In this document: positions 1 to 8,600 of the stretch, one piece after another
Position numbering within the stretch: the stretch's first letter is position 1
How the letters are laid out: each line of letters starts with the position of its first letter
Source: Bacteroidales bacterium UBA1192
GTDB lineage: Bacteria > Bacteroidota > Bacteroidia > Bacteroidales > Bacteroidaceae
DNA: 64,000 bases
Reading direction: 5' to 3'
NCBI GenBank assembly: GCA_002310175.1
Contig: DBYG01000067.1
Location: forward strand, 6,663-70,662
Program-made: the position numbers and the translations under genes
Notes under the pieces: generated by a model
Told to the model about the DNA's origin: nothing
The model's database searches: none
Seen by the model: the letters and a program-made list of their open reading frames with translations, nothing else

Positions 1-22
1 GGTTCGAATCCCAACGGAATCA
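1..22 (+). tRNA. tRNA, 3' end only (window starts inside the gene)
   Basis: The first bases read as the 3' part of a tRNA: end of the T stem (GG), T loop TTCGAAT at 3-9, T-stem 3' strand CCCAA at 10-14, acceptor 3' strand CGGAATC at 15-21 and discriminator A at 22. The CCA end is not encoded, as is usual in Bacteroidetes. The anticodon lies outside the window, so the amino acid cannot be given. A strong terminator follows at once. Confidence 0.8.
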
Positions 23-27
23 CGATT

Positions 28-64
28 AATTGGCCTCAGAGATTACTCTGAGGCCAATTTGTCA
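28..64 (+). terminator. Intrinsic terminator after the tRNA
   Basis: A perfect 14-bp stem (28-41 with 46-59) closes on the four-base loop ATTA and runs into TTTGT. It ends the tRNA transcript. The stem is symmetrical and lies 18 bases beyond the stop of the convergent dipeptidyl peptidase gene, so it may stop that transcript too. Confidence 0.85.
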
Positions 65-77
65 ATAATAAACACTG

Positions 78-2171
78 TCAACCAAAATCAGGAAAAGATA
101 ACATGCAGTTGCGGTAAAAGAAACGGAATATCCGGTAGTTGATATATTCACTGCCCAGGTTATGGGTGAAGCCGGGCAGATACAGCTGCTCGAAATCCTT
201 GTTGTGCCTGACCAGTTCCGATACTACCTGAAGGGTGGAGGCGGGATCAACATTGTCATCCATCTCACCGTTTATGAGGAAGAGCTTGCCTTCCATGCGC
301 CATGCGTTGTCCACATTGGAGTTCTCGGAGTACCAGGGACCTATGGGCCAGCCCATCCACTGCTCGTTCCACCATATCTTGTCCATGCGGTTGTCATGAC
401 ATCCGCAGAGAGCCACTGATACTTTGTAGAAATCATTGTGGAAGAGCAGGGCGGAGAGTGCATTCTGGCCGCCTGCCGAATAACCGTATATCCCCATGTT
501 GGATGTGTCCATGTAGGGGTATTTCTTTTGTGCGGCCCTGATCCAGAGTATGCGGTCGGGGAAACCGGCGTCCTTGAGGTTACGGAATGCCACATCCTGG
601 AAGCTCTTGGAGCGGTTATCAGTTCCCATACCGTCAATGGTGACTACGATGAACCCCATCTCCACGAGATGGCTGAAACGCTCGTAGGTGCTGAAATCCT
701 TGGTCACGAATGAGTCATGCGGTCCTGAGTAGATGTATTCCACTACCGGATACTTCTTTTTGGGATCAAGGTTTGAGGGACGGTATATGTTGCCCCAGAT
801 GTCGGTCTTGCCGTCGCGTCCTTTGGCGTGAAAGACTTCCGGCAGGAGGTATCCTGATTTGAGCATTCCGCTGATGTCCTGTTTCTGTAGCTTAAGGAGG
901 ATCTTGCCGTCAGCAGTGCTGCGTACCACGCTCTCAAATGGTTGGTCCGGACGTGACCAGTTGTCCACAAATGCGGTGTAGTCAGGATTGAAATGTACCT
1001 GATGATTGCCGTTGTCGGGGGTGAGGTCAGTGATCCGGCCGCTGTCCAGGTCCAGGCGCAGGAGATGCTTGTTGTAAGGGTCTTCGCCGGTGGAGGAGTT
1101 GTAACCGTTGGCATAGAAAAGTATGTATGCCTGCTGCTCGTCGATACGCTGGATCTCCCTTACGTTCCACTGGCCTTGGGTGAGCCGGCGGATGCTGCCG
1201 TCAGCAGTGTCAATCATATATAGGTGTCGCCAGTCATCACGCTCCGATATCCAGAGTAGGTGACGGCCGTCATTCATCCAGCGTCGGTAGAGGTCATTGT
1301 AATAGATGAATGTGGAGGATTTCTCCTCGGCCAGTATGTGGTCAGTACCGTCTGTCCCGATGGCAACAAGCTGGTAGAGCTGGTGTCCACGCTGGTTGTA
1401 CTCGAAGGTGAAGAACCTGGAGTCCGGCGACCAGCGGCCCAGCGTGAGGTCATACTGGTTGGTCCATTTAGTGGCGTCAACGGGTACCTGCCTGAGTGAG
1501 GTCACGTCAAACAGTGCGGGTACGGCCTGTGGCAGCGGGTCACCGGGCTTGTCATAGTCCAGCCAGCGGTATGTGGGCTGGACCTGGTTGTCCGGACGGG
1601 AGTTACGCAGAAGTATCTGGCGCTGTTTGTGTTCCTGCTTACGAAGGGCGGAAATGTACCTGGAGTCAGGTGACCAGAAAAACTGCGTATAATAGTCCTG
1701 TTCATTGCCGTCGAAGCTCAGCTGCGTGAGTTGTCCGCCCTCCATGCGGCGCACCCAGATGTTATGGTCACGGATCAGGCACTCCCACTGGCCGTCAGGT
1801 GATCTGGTGCCTGTCTCACTGCGGCCCGGAAAGCCGCTGAAGCTGCCGTTGAACCCGCCTGCCGCTCCTCGGAACCGTGCGGGGGAACGGTAGGCATCGG
1901 CAGTGTCCCGGGGGACTTGTGTCCTTGTCATACTCCTCAAGTCCACCTTATAATACTCCGTGCTGTCCTTGCCGTCTGTCTGGTAGCAGAATGTGCGGGA
2001 ATCTTTCCATGTGGGGGTTACTGCACCGTATTTGTCCTTGTGCAGATATTTGTTCACACGCTCAACGGCCTCCTTGTACACATCATCGAATGAATCCGTC
2101 CGGGCGTTAAGGGCTGGGGTTACTATGAAGGTGATTGTCAAAAGTGACAATAATGTCCTGTTCTTGTCCAT
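78..2171 (-). CDS. Secreted dipeptidyl peptidase IV family serine peptidase (S9B)
   Basis: A 697-residue exported prolyl dipeptidyl peptidase of family S9B, expected to remove Xaa-Pro or Xaa-Ala dipeptides in the periplasm. The N-terminus has a signal peptide ending near ALNA. An N-terminal beta-propeller region (about 30-430, with WSPDSR-type repeats) precedes an alpha/beta hydrolase domain. The triad is visible: Ser565 in GYSAGG, Asp638 in MDDNVDP and His670 in FTHNLG. The length fits the family (700-760). It stands alone; a TATTTTTG -7 element lies 15-22 bases upstream of the ATG. The exact substrate preference is not readable. Confidence 0.93.
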   Translation of the reverse strand: MDKNRTLLSLLTITFIVTPALNARTDSFDDVYKEAVERVNKYLHKDKYGAVTPTWKDSRTFCYQTDGKDSTEYYKVDLRSMTRTQVPRDTADAYRSPARFRGAAGGFNGSFSGFPGRSETGTRSPDGQWECLIRDHNIWVRRMEGGQLTQLSFDGNEQDYYTQFFWSPDSRYISALRKQEHKQRQILLRNSRPDNQVQPTYRWLDYDKPGDPLPQAVPALFDVTSLRQVPVDATKWTNQYDLTLGRWSPDSRFFTFEYNQRGHQLYQLVAIGTDGTDHILAEEKSSTFIYYNDLYRRWMNDGRHLLWISERDDWRHLYMIDTADGSIRRLTQGQWNVREIQRIDEQQAYILFYANGYNSSTGEDPYNKHLLRLDLDSGRITDLTPDNGNHQVHFNPDYTAFVDNWSRPDQPFESVVRSTADGKILLKLQKQDISGMLKSGYLLPEVFHAKGRDGKTDIWGNIYRPSNLDPKKKYPVVEYIYSGPHDSFVTKDFSTYERFSHLVEMGFIVVTIDGMGTDNRSKSFQDVAFRNLKDAGFPDRILWIRAAQKKYPYMDTSNMGIYGYSAGGQNALSALLFHNDFYKVSVALCGCHDNRMDKIWWNEQWMGWPIGPWYSENSNVDNAWRMEGKLFLINGEMDDNVDPASTLQVVSELVRHNKDFEQLYLPGFTHNLGSEYINYRIFRFFYRNCMLSFPDFG

Positions 2172-2185
2172 AGGCTTGTTTTTTG

Positions 2186-2193
2186 CAAAAATA
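2186..2193 (-). promoter_or_regulatory. -7 element for the dipeptidyl peptidase gene
   Basis: On the minus strand TATTTTTG matches the Bacteroidetes -7 consensus TAnnTTTG, just upstream of the ATG at 2171. Only a weak TTTA is found 20 bases further up in place of TTTG. Confidence 0.5.
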
Positions 2194-2247
2194 GCTAAAT
2201 GACCGGAAGAGTTAAACCATTTGACGTCAGATTTATCTAATTGTTAT

Positions 2248-3045
2248 ATGGACAAATGTTCCCTGCTCAGAACCGCTGTGGCCGTGCTGGTGTCATGCTT
2301 GTGCGGTTCGGTCCGTGCGCAATGGGAGGACCCTCTTGTCATCGATGACAATTACAGGCATTATGAGTATCCTCTGGAACAAGGGGCTCCGCTTGAAATA
2401 GGCAGGCCTCCTTCAGGTATAGGCTCGGTGGTGTTCGTTACCAATCCTCCCGGGGCAAAGGTTTTCATTGATGATGTTTACCAGGGCGAGACTCCGCTAC
2501 TTATTGATAATGTGAATGACGGAACGTATAACGCACGTTTCGAGAAGGAGGGTTACCTTAATTATTATACGGTATTCAATGTGGCCGCCACGCTCCAGTC
2601 CAATGTTTCTGCCGGACTGCAGCCCCGTGAGCATTTCTTTTTTGACCGCCGTGAGTTATACACCACGCTTATATATGAGAATAGCGGGGTGAATGCCGAA
2701 GGCTGGGGAGTGGGTAACTCCTGGGGCGGATATTTCAGGAACATAAACCTGGAACAGACAACTGTGGTTCACATAGGTATATCCAATACTGTGTCGTTTG
2801 AGGGTAATGTGGGTTACGGATTCATGATGGGCCGTCTCAACCGTTTTCGCCTTACTCCGCAGATAGGTTTTTCAGGGATATGGTATGACCATGTGGATAC
2901 GGCCGTAAGCGGCTGGAGGGGATACCTGCGCGGCGGAATAAATTTCAAGTGCGGCATTACGGAGCAGTATGCGTTCTCCACCTCTCTTCTGTATGACAGG
3001 ACCGGGCTGGGCTTCCGGATAGGTGTCCTGTTTTATGTAAACTGA
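2248..3045 (+). CDS. PEGA-domain exported protein with beta-strand-rich C-terminus
   Basis: A 265-residue exported protein. The reading frame opens at a TTG at 2221, but the ATG at 2248 gives a clean signal peptide (MDKCSLLRT... ending VRAQ) and is preferred. After the signal comes a PEGA domain (about residues 65-130) with the typical VTNPPGAKVFIDDVYQGETP and DGTYNARFEKEGY segments; PEGA domains are found in surface-layer-like and envelope proteins. The rest is rich in aromatic alternating strands, suggesting a small outer-membrane barrel. It is divergent from the dipeptidyl peptidase and ends 78 bases before the next gene. Function unknown. Confidence 0.8.
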   Translation: MDKCSLLRTAVAVLVSCLCGSVRAQWEDPLVIDDNYRHYEYPLEQGAPLEIGRPPSGIGSVVFVTNPPGAKVFIDDVYQGETPLLIDNVNDGTYNARFEKEGYLNYYTVFNVAATLQSNVSAGLQPREHFFFDRRELYTTLIYENSGVNAEGWGVGNSWGGYFRNINLEQTTVVHIGISNTVSFEGNVGYGFMMGRLNRFRLTPQIGFSGIWYDHVDTAVSGWRGYLRGGINFKCGITEQYAFSTSLLYDRTGLGFRIGVLFYVN

Positions 3046-3061
3046 AACTTGTTTCCTGTTG

Positions 3062-3092
3062 TTGGCCCGGATTGAGTTTTTTACTACCTTCG
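3062..3092 (+). promoter_or_regulatory. Bacteroidetes-type promoter for the AraC-fprA-aminopeptidase run
   Basis: TTG at 3062-3064, a 20-base spacer and TACCTTCG at 3085-3092 match the TTTG-N19-21-TAnnTTTG promoter with one change in the -7 box. The next gene starts 31 bases downstream and begins a tightly spaced three-gene run. Confidence 0.6.
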
Positions 3093-3123
3093 CAATCTGA
3101 AACCATTATAGGCTTACAATAGG

Positions 3124-4269
3124 ATGTTTGTATATACTCTGTTCTCTTTACTGCCTTTCATGGCTGCTTTTTTCTGGACAGTCACCATAGCGCTTTATAA
3201 TATAAACGGGTGGAGAAAGGGGTTCATGCCTAACCTCCTGTTGCACTCCGCGGTCTGCACTCTACTGATGCTGGGACAGGCGGTCTATTATAATGTTCCT
3301 GACTCGGAATCAGGCGTTTTTGATATTATTTCCGTTGTTTGCAGGCAGGCTGTCTATCCGGTACTTTTCCTTTTCATAAAGAAGATAACTACGTCCAGGG
3401 GTGCTGATTCTTATGATTTCCTGCTGCTGGCGCCTTCATTTGCGGCTGTCGTCTGTGCTGTGGTATTCAGGATGACCGGTTCTGTCCATAATGGTCTGTT
3501 GGACTGGACCTCTCCGGTGTTCCTGGTCGTGATGCTGTATGTGAACGTGAAATCCACGATCTTCATAATAAGGTATAACCGGCAGATCAGGAATTTCTAC
3601 TCCAACACTACGAGAAAGACTTTCGACATCATGCTGTGGATAATGTACCTGATGCTCCTGTCGTCAGTATTCTCCATCAGTATGAAGCTGATAGGGCGGG
3701 ACTTTTTCTACGGTAACCAGCTATGGGCTGTGCCGTCGCTGCTGATCAGCATGATAATATATCTGTTCTTCTATGAGGGGATAAGGATTGACTTCTCGGC
3801 TGAGGATGCCGCATCGGACAAGTTGGATGTAAGCCAGATCCTGAAGTTCTGGAAGAGGAATTCATCTTTCATCCGGCGGGAAGAGATCAGGAAGGAGAGC
3901 ATCCCGGTTGAGACCAATATGGAGCTGCTGGAGGAGATGGAAAAGGTAATAAGGGAGAGGAGAATGTACAGGAATCCGGACCTCAAGATAACGGATGTGG
4001 TCAATGCTGTGGCATCAAACCGCACATACGTGTCCAATGCCATAAACCACGGGCTCAAAATGTCATTCTCAGATTATATAAACAGGATGCGTGTTGAGGA
4101 GGCTATGTCCAAACTGGTTGAAATAGAGGAGGGCACCCCCATAAGGCTTGTTGCAGAGGAGGTGGGATTCAACAATGACGCCACTTTCTACCGTCATTTC
4201 CGCAAGGTTACAGGTATGACACCGGCGGATTGGATGAACAAGAACAAGAATAAGAATATAAACCAGTAA
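3124..4269 (+). CDS. Membrane-anchored AraC-family transcriptional regulator
   Basis: A 381-residue protein with about seven hydrophobic helices in residues 1-220 (no soluble ligand-binding arm) followed by a cytoplasmic linker and a C-terminal AraC/XylS DNA-binding domain (about 275-375). The two helix-turn-helix regions are visible in SNRTYVSNAINHG and VGFNNDATFYRHFRKVTG. A second protein of the same build is encoded at 41912-42985. The arrangement implies sensing in or across the membrane and DNA binding from the membrane, which is inference. It lies ten bases upstream of the flavodiiron gene, so it may be co-transcribed with it and regulate it. Signal unknown. Confidence 0.88.
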   Translation: MFVYTLFSLLPFMAAFFWTVTIALYNINGWRKGFMPNLLLHSAVCTLLMLGQAVYYNVPDSESGVFDIISVVCRQAVYPVLFLFIKKITTSRGADSYDFLLLAPSFAAVVCAVVFRMTGSVHNGLLDWTSPVFLVVMLYVNVKSTIFIIRYNRQIRNFYSNTTRKTFDIMLWIMYLMLLSSVFSISMKLIGRDFFYGNQLWAVPSLLISMIIYLFFYEGIRIDFSAEDAASDKLDVSQILKFWKRNSSFIRREEIRKESIPVETNMELLEEMEKVIRERRMYRNPDLKITDVVNAVASNRTYVSNAINHGLKMSFSDYINRMRVEEAMSKLVEIEEGTPIRLVAEEVGFNNDATFYRHFRKVTGMTPADWMNKNKNKNINQ

Positions 4270-4279
4270 ATGAAACGAT

Positions 4280-5470
4280 ATGTTCAGACAATTGAGTGAA
4301 AAGGTCAGATACATAGGTACGGATGACCTGGATTGTGATTTATTTGAGAGTCAGTATATCGTACCTGACGGTATATCATACAACTCGTATCTGATTTCTG
4401 ATGTAAGGACGGCTGTACTGGATACGGCTGATGCGCGTAAGGGTGAGGAGTGGCTGAGTAATCTTACGGAGGCTTTGGAAGGCCGTACTCCTGATTATCT
4501 GGTGGTGCATCACATGGAACCTGACCATTCTGCCATGATAGGTGAACTGCTTGACAGATACGGCGAGATGAAGGTCGTGGCCAGCGCAAAGGCTCTCCAG
4601 ATGATGCCGCAGTTCTTTGAAGGGATATCCCTTGAGGGCCGTACGGTAGCCGTAAAGGAGGGCGATGTCCTTGATCTGGGCTCACATAAACTGGAATTCA
4701 TAGCTGCCCCTATGGTGCACTGGCCGGAGGTGATTGTCTCATTCGATCAGTCTGACGGGACCCTTTACAGTGCTGATGCTTTCGGAAAGTTCGGTGCACT
4801 GTGCAAATGCGGTTTTATGGGTCGTGATGATGATGACTGGGCTTGTGAAGCCCGCCTTTACTATTTCAACATAGTGGGCAAGTATGGGGTGCAGGTCAAG
4901 ACGCTGCTCGGCAAGGTGATGCGCAAGAGCGTGAAGTCAATCAGACCTTTACACGGTCCGCTGCTTGAGGATAATCTGGAGAGTTATGTCAGTCTGTATG
5001 ACACATGGAGCAGTTACATGCCTGAGACGGATGGTGTGTTCATAGCGTGTGCTTCAATACATGGCGGGACCCTGGAGGTGGCGCGTAAGCTGAAGGAGAT
5101 GCTTGAGGCCAGGGGAGTAAGGACTTCCATGAGTGATCTGTGCCGTTCTGATGTGGCGGAGAACGTGGAGGATGCTTTCCGCTATTCCAGGATGATTCTG
5201 GCGGCCTCATCGTATGACGGTGGTCTGTTCACACCGATGCATGATTTCATTCACAGGCTACAGATCAAAGGATTCTCCAATCGTACGGTGGGTCTCGTGG
5301 AGAACGGCTCGTGGGCGCCTTCGGCAGGCAGAGTGATGAGGGATATGCTGGGTGTCATGAAGAATGTGACCATCATAGATCCTATGGTGACTATCAGGAG
5401 CAGGATGAAGATACAGGATATGGAGGCCTTGAACGAATTAGTGGAGAATATAAGTACTGTATCCGAGTAA
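4280..5470 (+). CDS. Flavodiiron protein (FprA family A-type flavoprotein)
   Basis: A 396-residue cytoplasmic flavodiiron protein, a family that reduces O2 to water or NO to N2O in anaerobes with electrons delivered to FMN. The N-terminal metallo-beta-lactamase-like half carries the diiron ligands: His78, Glu80, Asp82 and His83 in HHMEPDHS, a later His in MVHWPEV, Asp in YSADAFG and His in PLHGP. The C-terminal flavodoxin half starts near residue 250 (IACASIHGGTLEVA). There is no fused rubredoxin, so a separate donor is needed. Full length for the family. It sits between the AraC regulator and an aminopeptidase with gaps of 10 and 18 bases. Confidence 0.93.
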   Translation: MFRQLSEKVRYIGTDDLDCDLFESQYIVPDGISYNSYLISDVRTAVLDTADARKGEEWLSNLTEALEGRTPDYLVVHHMEPDHSAMIGELLDRYGEMKVVASAKALQMMPQFFEGISLEGRTVAVKEGDVLDLGSHKLEFIAAPMVHWPEVIVSFDQSDGTLYSADAFGKFGALCKCGFMGRDDDDWACEARLYYFNIVGKYGVQVKTLLGKVMRKSVKSIRPLHGPLLEDNLESYVSLYDTWSSYMPETDGVFIACASIHGGTLEVARKLKEMLEARGVRTSMSDLCRSDVAENVEDAFRYSRMILAASSYDGGLFTPMHDFIHRLQIKGFSNRTVGLVENGSWAPSAGRVMRDMLGVMKNVTIIDPMVTIRSRMKIQDMEALNELVENISTVSE

Positions 5471-5488
5471 AAAAGCTGATTCTCGTAA

Positions 5489-7288
5489 ATGACAGGGAAT
5501 ATGATAAAGGATAGGATTCAGGAGCTTCGCCGCCTGATGGCGGAGTGGGGCTGGGATGCCGCAGTGACTGTGGGCTCGGATCCGCATGACAGTGAATATA
5601 CACCTTTGCGCTGGTGTCAAAGACAGTTTATCAGCGGTTTTACCGGTTCTGCAGGTACTGTGATAGTGACCGGGAATCATGCGGGGCTGTGGACGGATTC
5701 CAGGTACTGGATACAGGCTTCACGTGAGCTTGAGGGGAGCGGGATAGAGCTTCACAAGACGGTTTCCGTGGAGGACAGGGACTGGATGGAATGGATAGCC
5801 GCTAATGTGAAGGATGGCGGGACCATAGGTGTGGACGGACTCTGCATGAGTATGGGCGATGCCGGGGAACTGCAGCGTCTTACCGGACACCGAGGTGTGA
5901 GAGTGGTCTCAAAGCCGGATTATCTGGAGGCTTTATGGCCGGACCGTCCCGGTCTTCCCGATGATACCGTGTGGTTACATGAGGACTGTTATGCGGGCAG
6001 AAGCAGGGACTGCAAGCTTGCGGACCTGAGGAAGAAACTGGAATCCATGGGATGCAGTTATATGCTTGTGAGCTGTCTGGATGAGATAGCCTGGCTGCTG
6101 AACATACGTTCCGGTGATGTGCTTTACTGTCCGTTTGTGATATCGTTCGCCGTAGTGGGTCCGTCCCGCGTATGGCTATTCGCCAAGGAGTCCAAATTTC
6201 CGGAGGACGTACGTGAGGTACTTGCTGAATCCGGTATAGAGTTGCTTCCGTATTCCGGTGTAAGCGGATTCATTAGGTCAATGAAGGCGGACGGAAAGAT
6301 ACTGATCAACCCCTCATCCCTGAATTTTGAAACAGGGCAGGCGGTGGAGAGTGTTTTCGGTGCCGACGGAACGGTGGCGGCGGTGTCCCCTATAAGTGTG
6401 ATGAAGGCGGTGAAGAACGGGACTGAGATTAAAGGCTTCCGTAAGGCGTATATCCAGGACGGAGTGGCACAGACACGTTTCTTCCATTGGTTGGAAAGCA
6501 CTATAGCTTCCGGCCGGCGGATAACGGAATGGGACGCATCAGAGAAACTGCATGAACTCCGGGCTGCAATGCCGGATTTCCTCGATGAGAGTTTTGAGAC
6601 GATTTCGGCCTACGGGGCTAACGCGGCACTGCCGCACTACACTACGGTGAAGGGTGAGGATGCTGTACTGAACCCCCGTGGACTATACCTGAATGACAGC
6701 GGAGCGCACTACTGTTACGGCACTACCGATATAACCAGGACTGTTCCTCTGGGCCCGTTGACTGATTTGGAGAGAGAGGATTACACGATTTGTCTGAAGG
6801 CTATGATTGACCTTGCTATGGCAGTATTCCCGGAGGGTACTCCCGGTGGCCGGCTGGATGCGGTGGCCCGCAGGCCTCTTTGGCAGACCAGACGTAATTT
6901 CGGACACGGAACGGGACACGGTGTGGGTAATCTGCTTTCCGTTCATGAGGGTCCCCAGGCCATAAGGCAGAACCTGAACGCGCAACCGTTACTTCCGGGT
7001 ATGGTCACTTCCGATGAACCTGGGATATACAGGGAGGGTTTTCACGGGGTGCGTCATGAGAACATGATCCTGTGCGTAAAGGATAGTGAGAACGATTTCG
7101 GTAACTGGCTCTCATTCGAGACTCTTACGCGTACTTATATAGATACATCGGCCGTCATTCCCAGTCTGATGGATGCCGCTGAACTGGAGTGGCTGAATTG
7201 TTTCAATGCTTCGGTGGCTGAGGAGATATGCCCGCTGCTGGATGCCGGCGATGCTGAATGGCTGAAGGAGAAGACACGTCCCATATAA
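5489..7288 (+). CDS. Xaa-Pro aminopeptidase (M24B, aminopeptidase P family)
   Basis: A 599-residue cytoplasmic metallopeptidase that removes an N-terminal residue preceding proline. Two N-terminal creatinase-like domains (about 1-310) precede the pita-bread catalytic domain. All five metal ligands are present: Asp403, Asp414, His477 in GHGTGHGVG, Glu510 in SDEPG and Glu524 in HGVRHEN, with spacings like those of long-form aminopeptidase P. An ATG four codons in (5501) is an alternative start. Third gene of the run with the AraC regulator and the flavodiiron protein; a hairpin follows the stop. Confidence 0.94.
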   Translation: MTGNMIKDRIQELRRLMAEWGWDAAVTVGSDPHDSEYTPLRWCQRQFISGFTGSAGTVIVTGNHAGLWTDSRYWIQASRELEGSGIELHKTVSVEDRDWMEWIAANVKDGGTIGVDGLCMSMGDAGELQRLTGHRGVRVVSKPDYLEALWPDRPGLPDDTVWLHEDCYAGRSRDCKLADLRKKLESMGCSYMLVSCLDEIAWLLNIRSGDVLYCPFVISFAVVGPSRVWLFAKESKFPEDVREVLAESGIELLPYSGVSGFIRSMKADGKILINPSSLNFETGQAVESVFGADGTVAAVSPISVMKAVKNGTEIKGFRKAYIQDGVAQTRFFHWLESTIASGRRITEWDASEKLHELRAAMPDFLDESFETISAYGANAALPHYTTVKGEDAVLNPRGLYLNDSGAHYCYGTTDITRTVPLGPLTDLEREDYTICLKAMIDLAMAVFPEGTPGGRLDAVARRPLWQTRRNFGHGTGHGVGNLLSVHEGPQAIRQNLNAQPLLPGMVTSDEPGIYREGFHGVRHENMILCVKDSENDFGNWLSFETLTRTYIDTSAVIPSLMDAAELEWLNCFNASVAEEICPLLDAGDAEWLKEKTRPI

Positions 7289-7293
7289 AACAA

Positions 7294-7318
7294 GAGACCC
7301 GCTACCAAAGCGGATCTT
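7294..7318 (+). terminator. Probable intrinsic terminator
   Basis: An imperfect stem of about ten pairs (7294-7303 with 7309-7318, loop ACCAA, one mismatch and one G-U) follows the aminopeptidase stop codon by six bases and runs into a T/C-rich stretch. No long T run, so moderate support. Confidence 0.5.
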
Positions 7319-7706
7319 CCTGTTCTCAATAGTCCTTTTCCAATAATTGAAATTACAGATTAACCGGTTTCACAACCAATCTTCTCTTTTTCCTTGTTTG
7401 CATGACAAAGATATTATTTATGGTATATATTTTCAAAATAAAAATCGTTAAAAAGTGTAAAATAAATAATCCCAGCAACTGTTTTCTGCCGAAAATCAGG
7501 TTGCGGATTCAAAATGGGATGATACGGTGAGTATGGGGGTGTATAAAAGCAGATGAGCGGGACTTCACAGTTCCGCTCGTCTTGAAATAAAATCTAATAC
7601 CATGAAAAACACGTTGCAAATATAATACAGTTATTTGTTCTTTCCAATAGTTGAATAGTTTTTTTTATTTTTGCTGAGTTTTTGAATGTGACAGGGAAAG
7701 TCAGAC
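7319..7706. other. Gene-free interval with an inverted repeat
   Basis: No convincing reading frame is seen here. The stretch is AT-rich and holds one clear structure: a 13-bp inverted repeat (7551-7563 with 7570-7582, two G-U pairs, six-base loop) followed by TGAAATAAAA. It could end a small untranslated RNA or be a relic; there is no annotated gene directly before it. A start codon at 7602 opens only seven codons. The end of the interval carries the -7 element of the next gene. Confidence 0.4.
7666..7673 (+). promoter_or_regulatory. -7 element for the pseudouridine synthase gene
   Basis: TATTTTTG matches TAnnTTTG and lies 33 bases before the ATG at 7707. No TTTG at the expected -33 spacing. 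Confidence 0.45.
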
Positions 7707-8600
7707 ATGAATTATCATACACCGGACAATATTAGGGAGTATAAGGTTGTGGAGGAGACCACACTTCTTCCTTTCCTCTATTCCGTACTGGATAATCTGA
7801 GCAAGACAGAAGTCAAGTCTATGCTTAAATACAGGCATGTTGCCATAAAGGGAGAAGCTGTCACACAGTTTGACACACCGCTTGAACCGGGGGATACGGT
7901 TCAGGTGAATTTCGGGCGTTCATTCTACAGGTTCAGTAATCCCCAGGTTAGGATTATTTATGAGGATGATTGGCTTGTAGTCATAGAGAAGGCTTCCGGA
8001 CTTCTTTCTGTGGCTAACGAAAACTCAAAGGATAGGAACGCTTTCAAGATTGTCACGGATTATGTACGGCACGGTAATCCTGATGCCAAGTTGTTTGTGT
8101 GTCACCGTCTGGACCAGTACACATCGGGAATCCTGATGTTCTCCAAGGACGAGGAGCTTATGAGAGAGCTTCGTTCCAATTGGGATTTTTATGTCAAGGA
8201 GCGCAGGTACATGTGCGTTACTGAGAACGTCCCTTCCGTGAGGGAGGATACCATAGAGAGTTTTCTCGCTCAGAACTCCCGTTTGCAGATGTTCTCTACC
8301 GATAACGGGGAGGAGGGGAGCAGAGCCGTGACTCATTACCGTGTTATCCAGTCAAGGGGAAGGTATGCACTGGTGGATGTGGAGATTTTCACAGGTAAGA
8401 AAAACCAGATAAGGGTCCATATGTCCGATATAGGATGTCCCATAGCCGGTGATATGAAATACGGTGCTGAAACGAATCCAGCCAGACGGCTCATGCTGCA
8501 CAACTACAGGCTTGTATTCATACATCCTGTCACAGGTGTGCTGATGCGTTTTTCACTTTCCACTCCTCCTGTATTCAGGAAATTGACATCAGACAGATGA
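7707..8600 (+). CDS. RluA-family RNA pseudouridine synthase
   Basis: A 297-residue enzyme that isomerises uridine to pseudouridine in rRNA or tRNA. An N-terminal S4-like RNA-binding segment (about 20-75) precedes the catalytic domain. The family signature CHRLDQYTSGIL contains the catalytic Asp136; KKNQIRVHM is the second conserved motif. Length fits RluA/RluC/RluD-type enzymes, but the target position cannot be read from sequence. Its stop overlaps the next start by four bases (ATGA), so the two are translationally coupled. Confidence 0.9.
   Translation: MNYHTPDNIREYKVVEETTLLPFLYSVLDNLSKTEVKSMLKYRHVAIKGEAVTQFDTPLEPGDTVQVNFGRSFYRFSNPQVRIIYEDDWLVVIEKASGLLSVANENSKDRNAFKIVTDYVRHGNPDAKLFVCHRLDQYTSGILMFSKDEELMRELRSNWDFYVKERRYMCVTENVPSVREDTIESFLAQNSRLQMFSTDNGEEGSRAVTHYRVIQSRGRYALVDVEIFTGKKNQIRVHMSDIGCPIAGDMKYGAETNPARRLMLHNYRLVFIHPVTGVLMRFSLSTPPVFRKLTSDR

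Noticed and set aside
1..22. Assigning the tRNA to a specific amino acid
   Set aside because: Only the T loop and acceptor 3' strand are in the window; the anticodon is missing.
7319..7706. Riboswitch in the 7.3-7.7 kb gap
   Set aside because: The only clear structure is a simple hairpin; no conserved multi-helix aptamer pattern was recognised and the downstream gene is not a typical riboswitch target.
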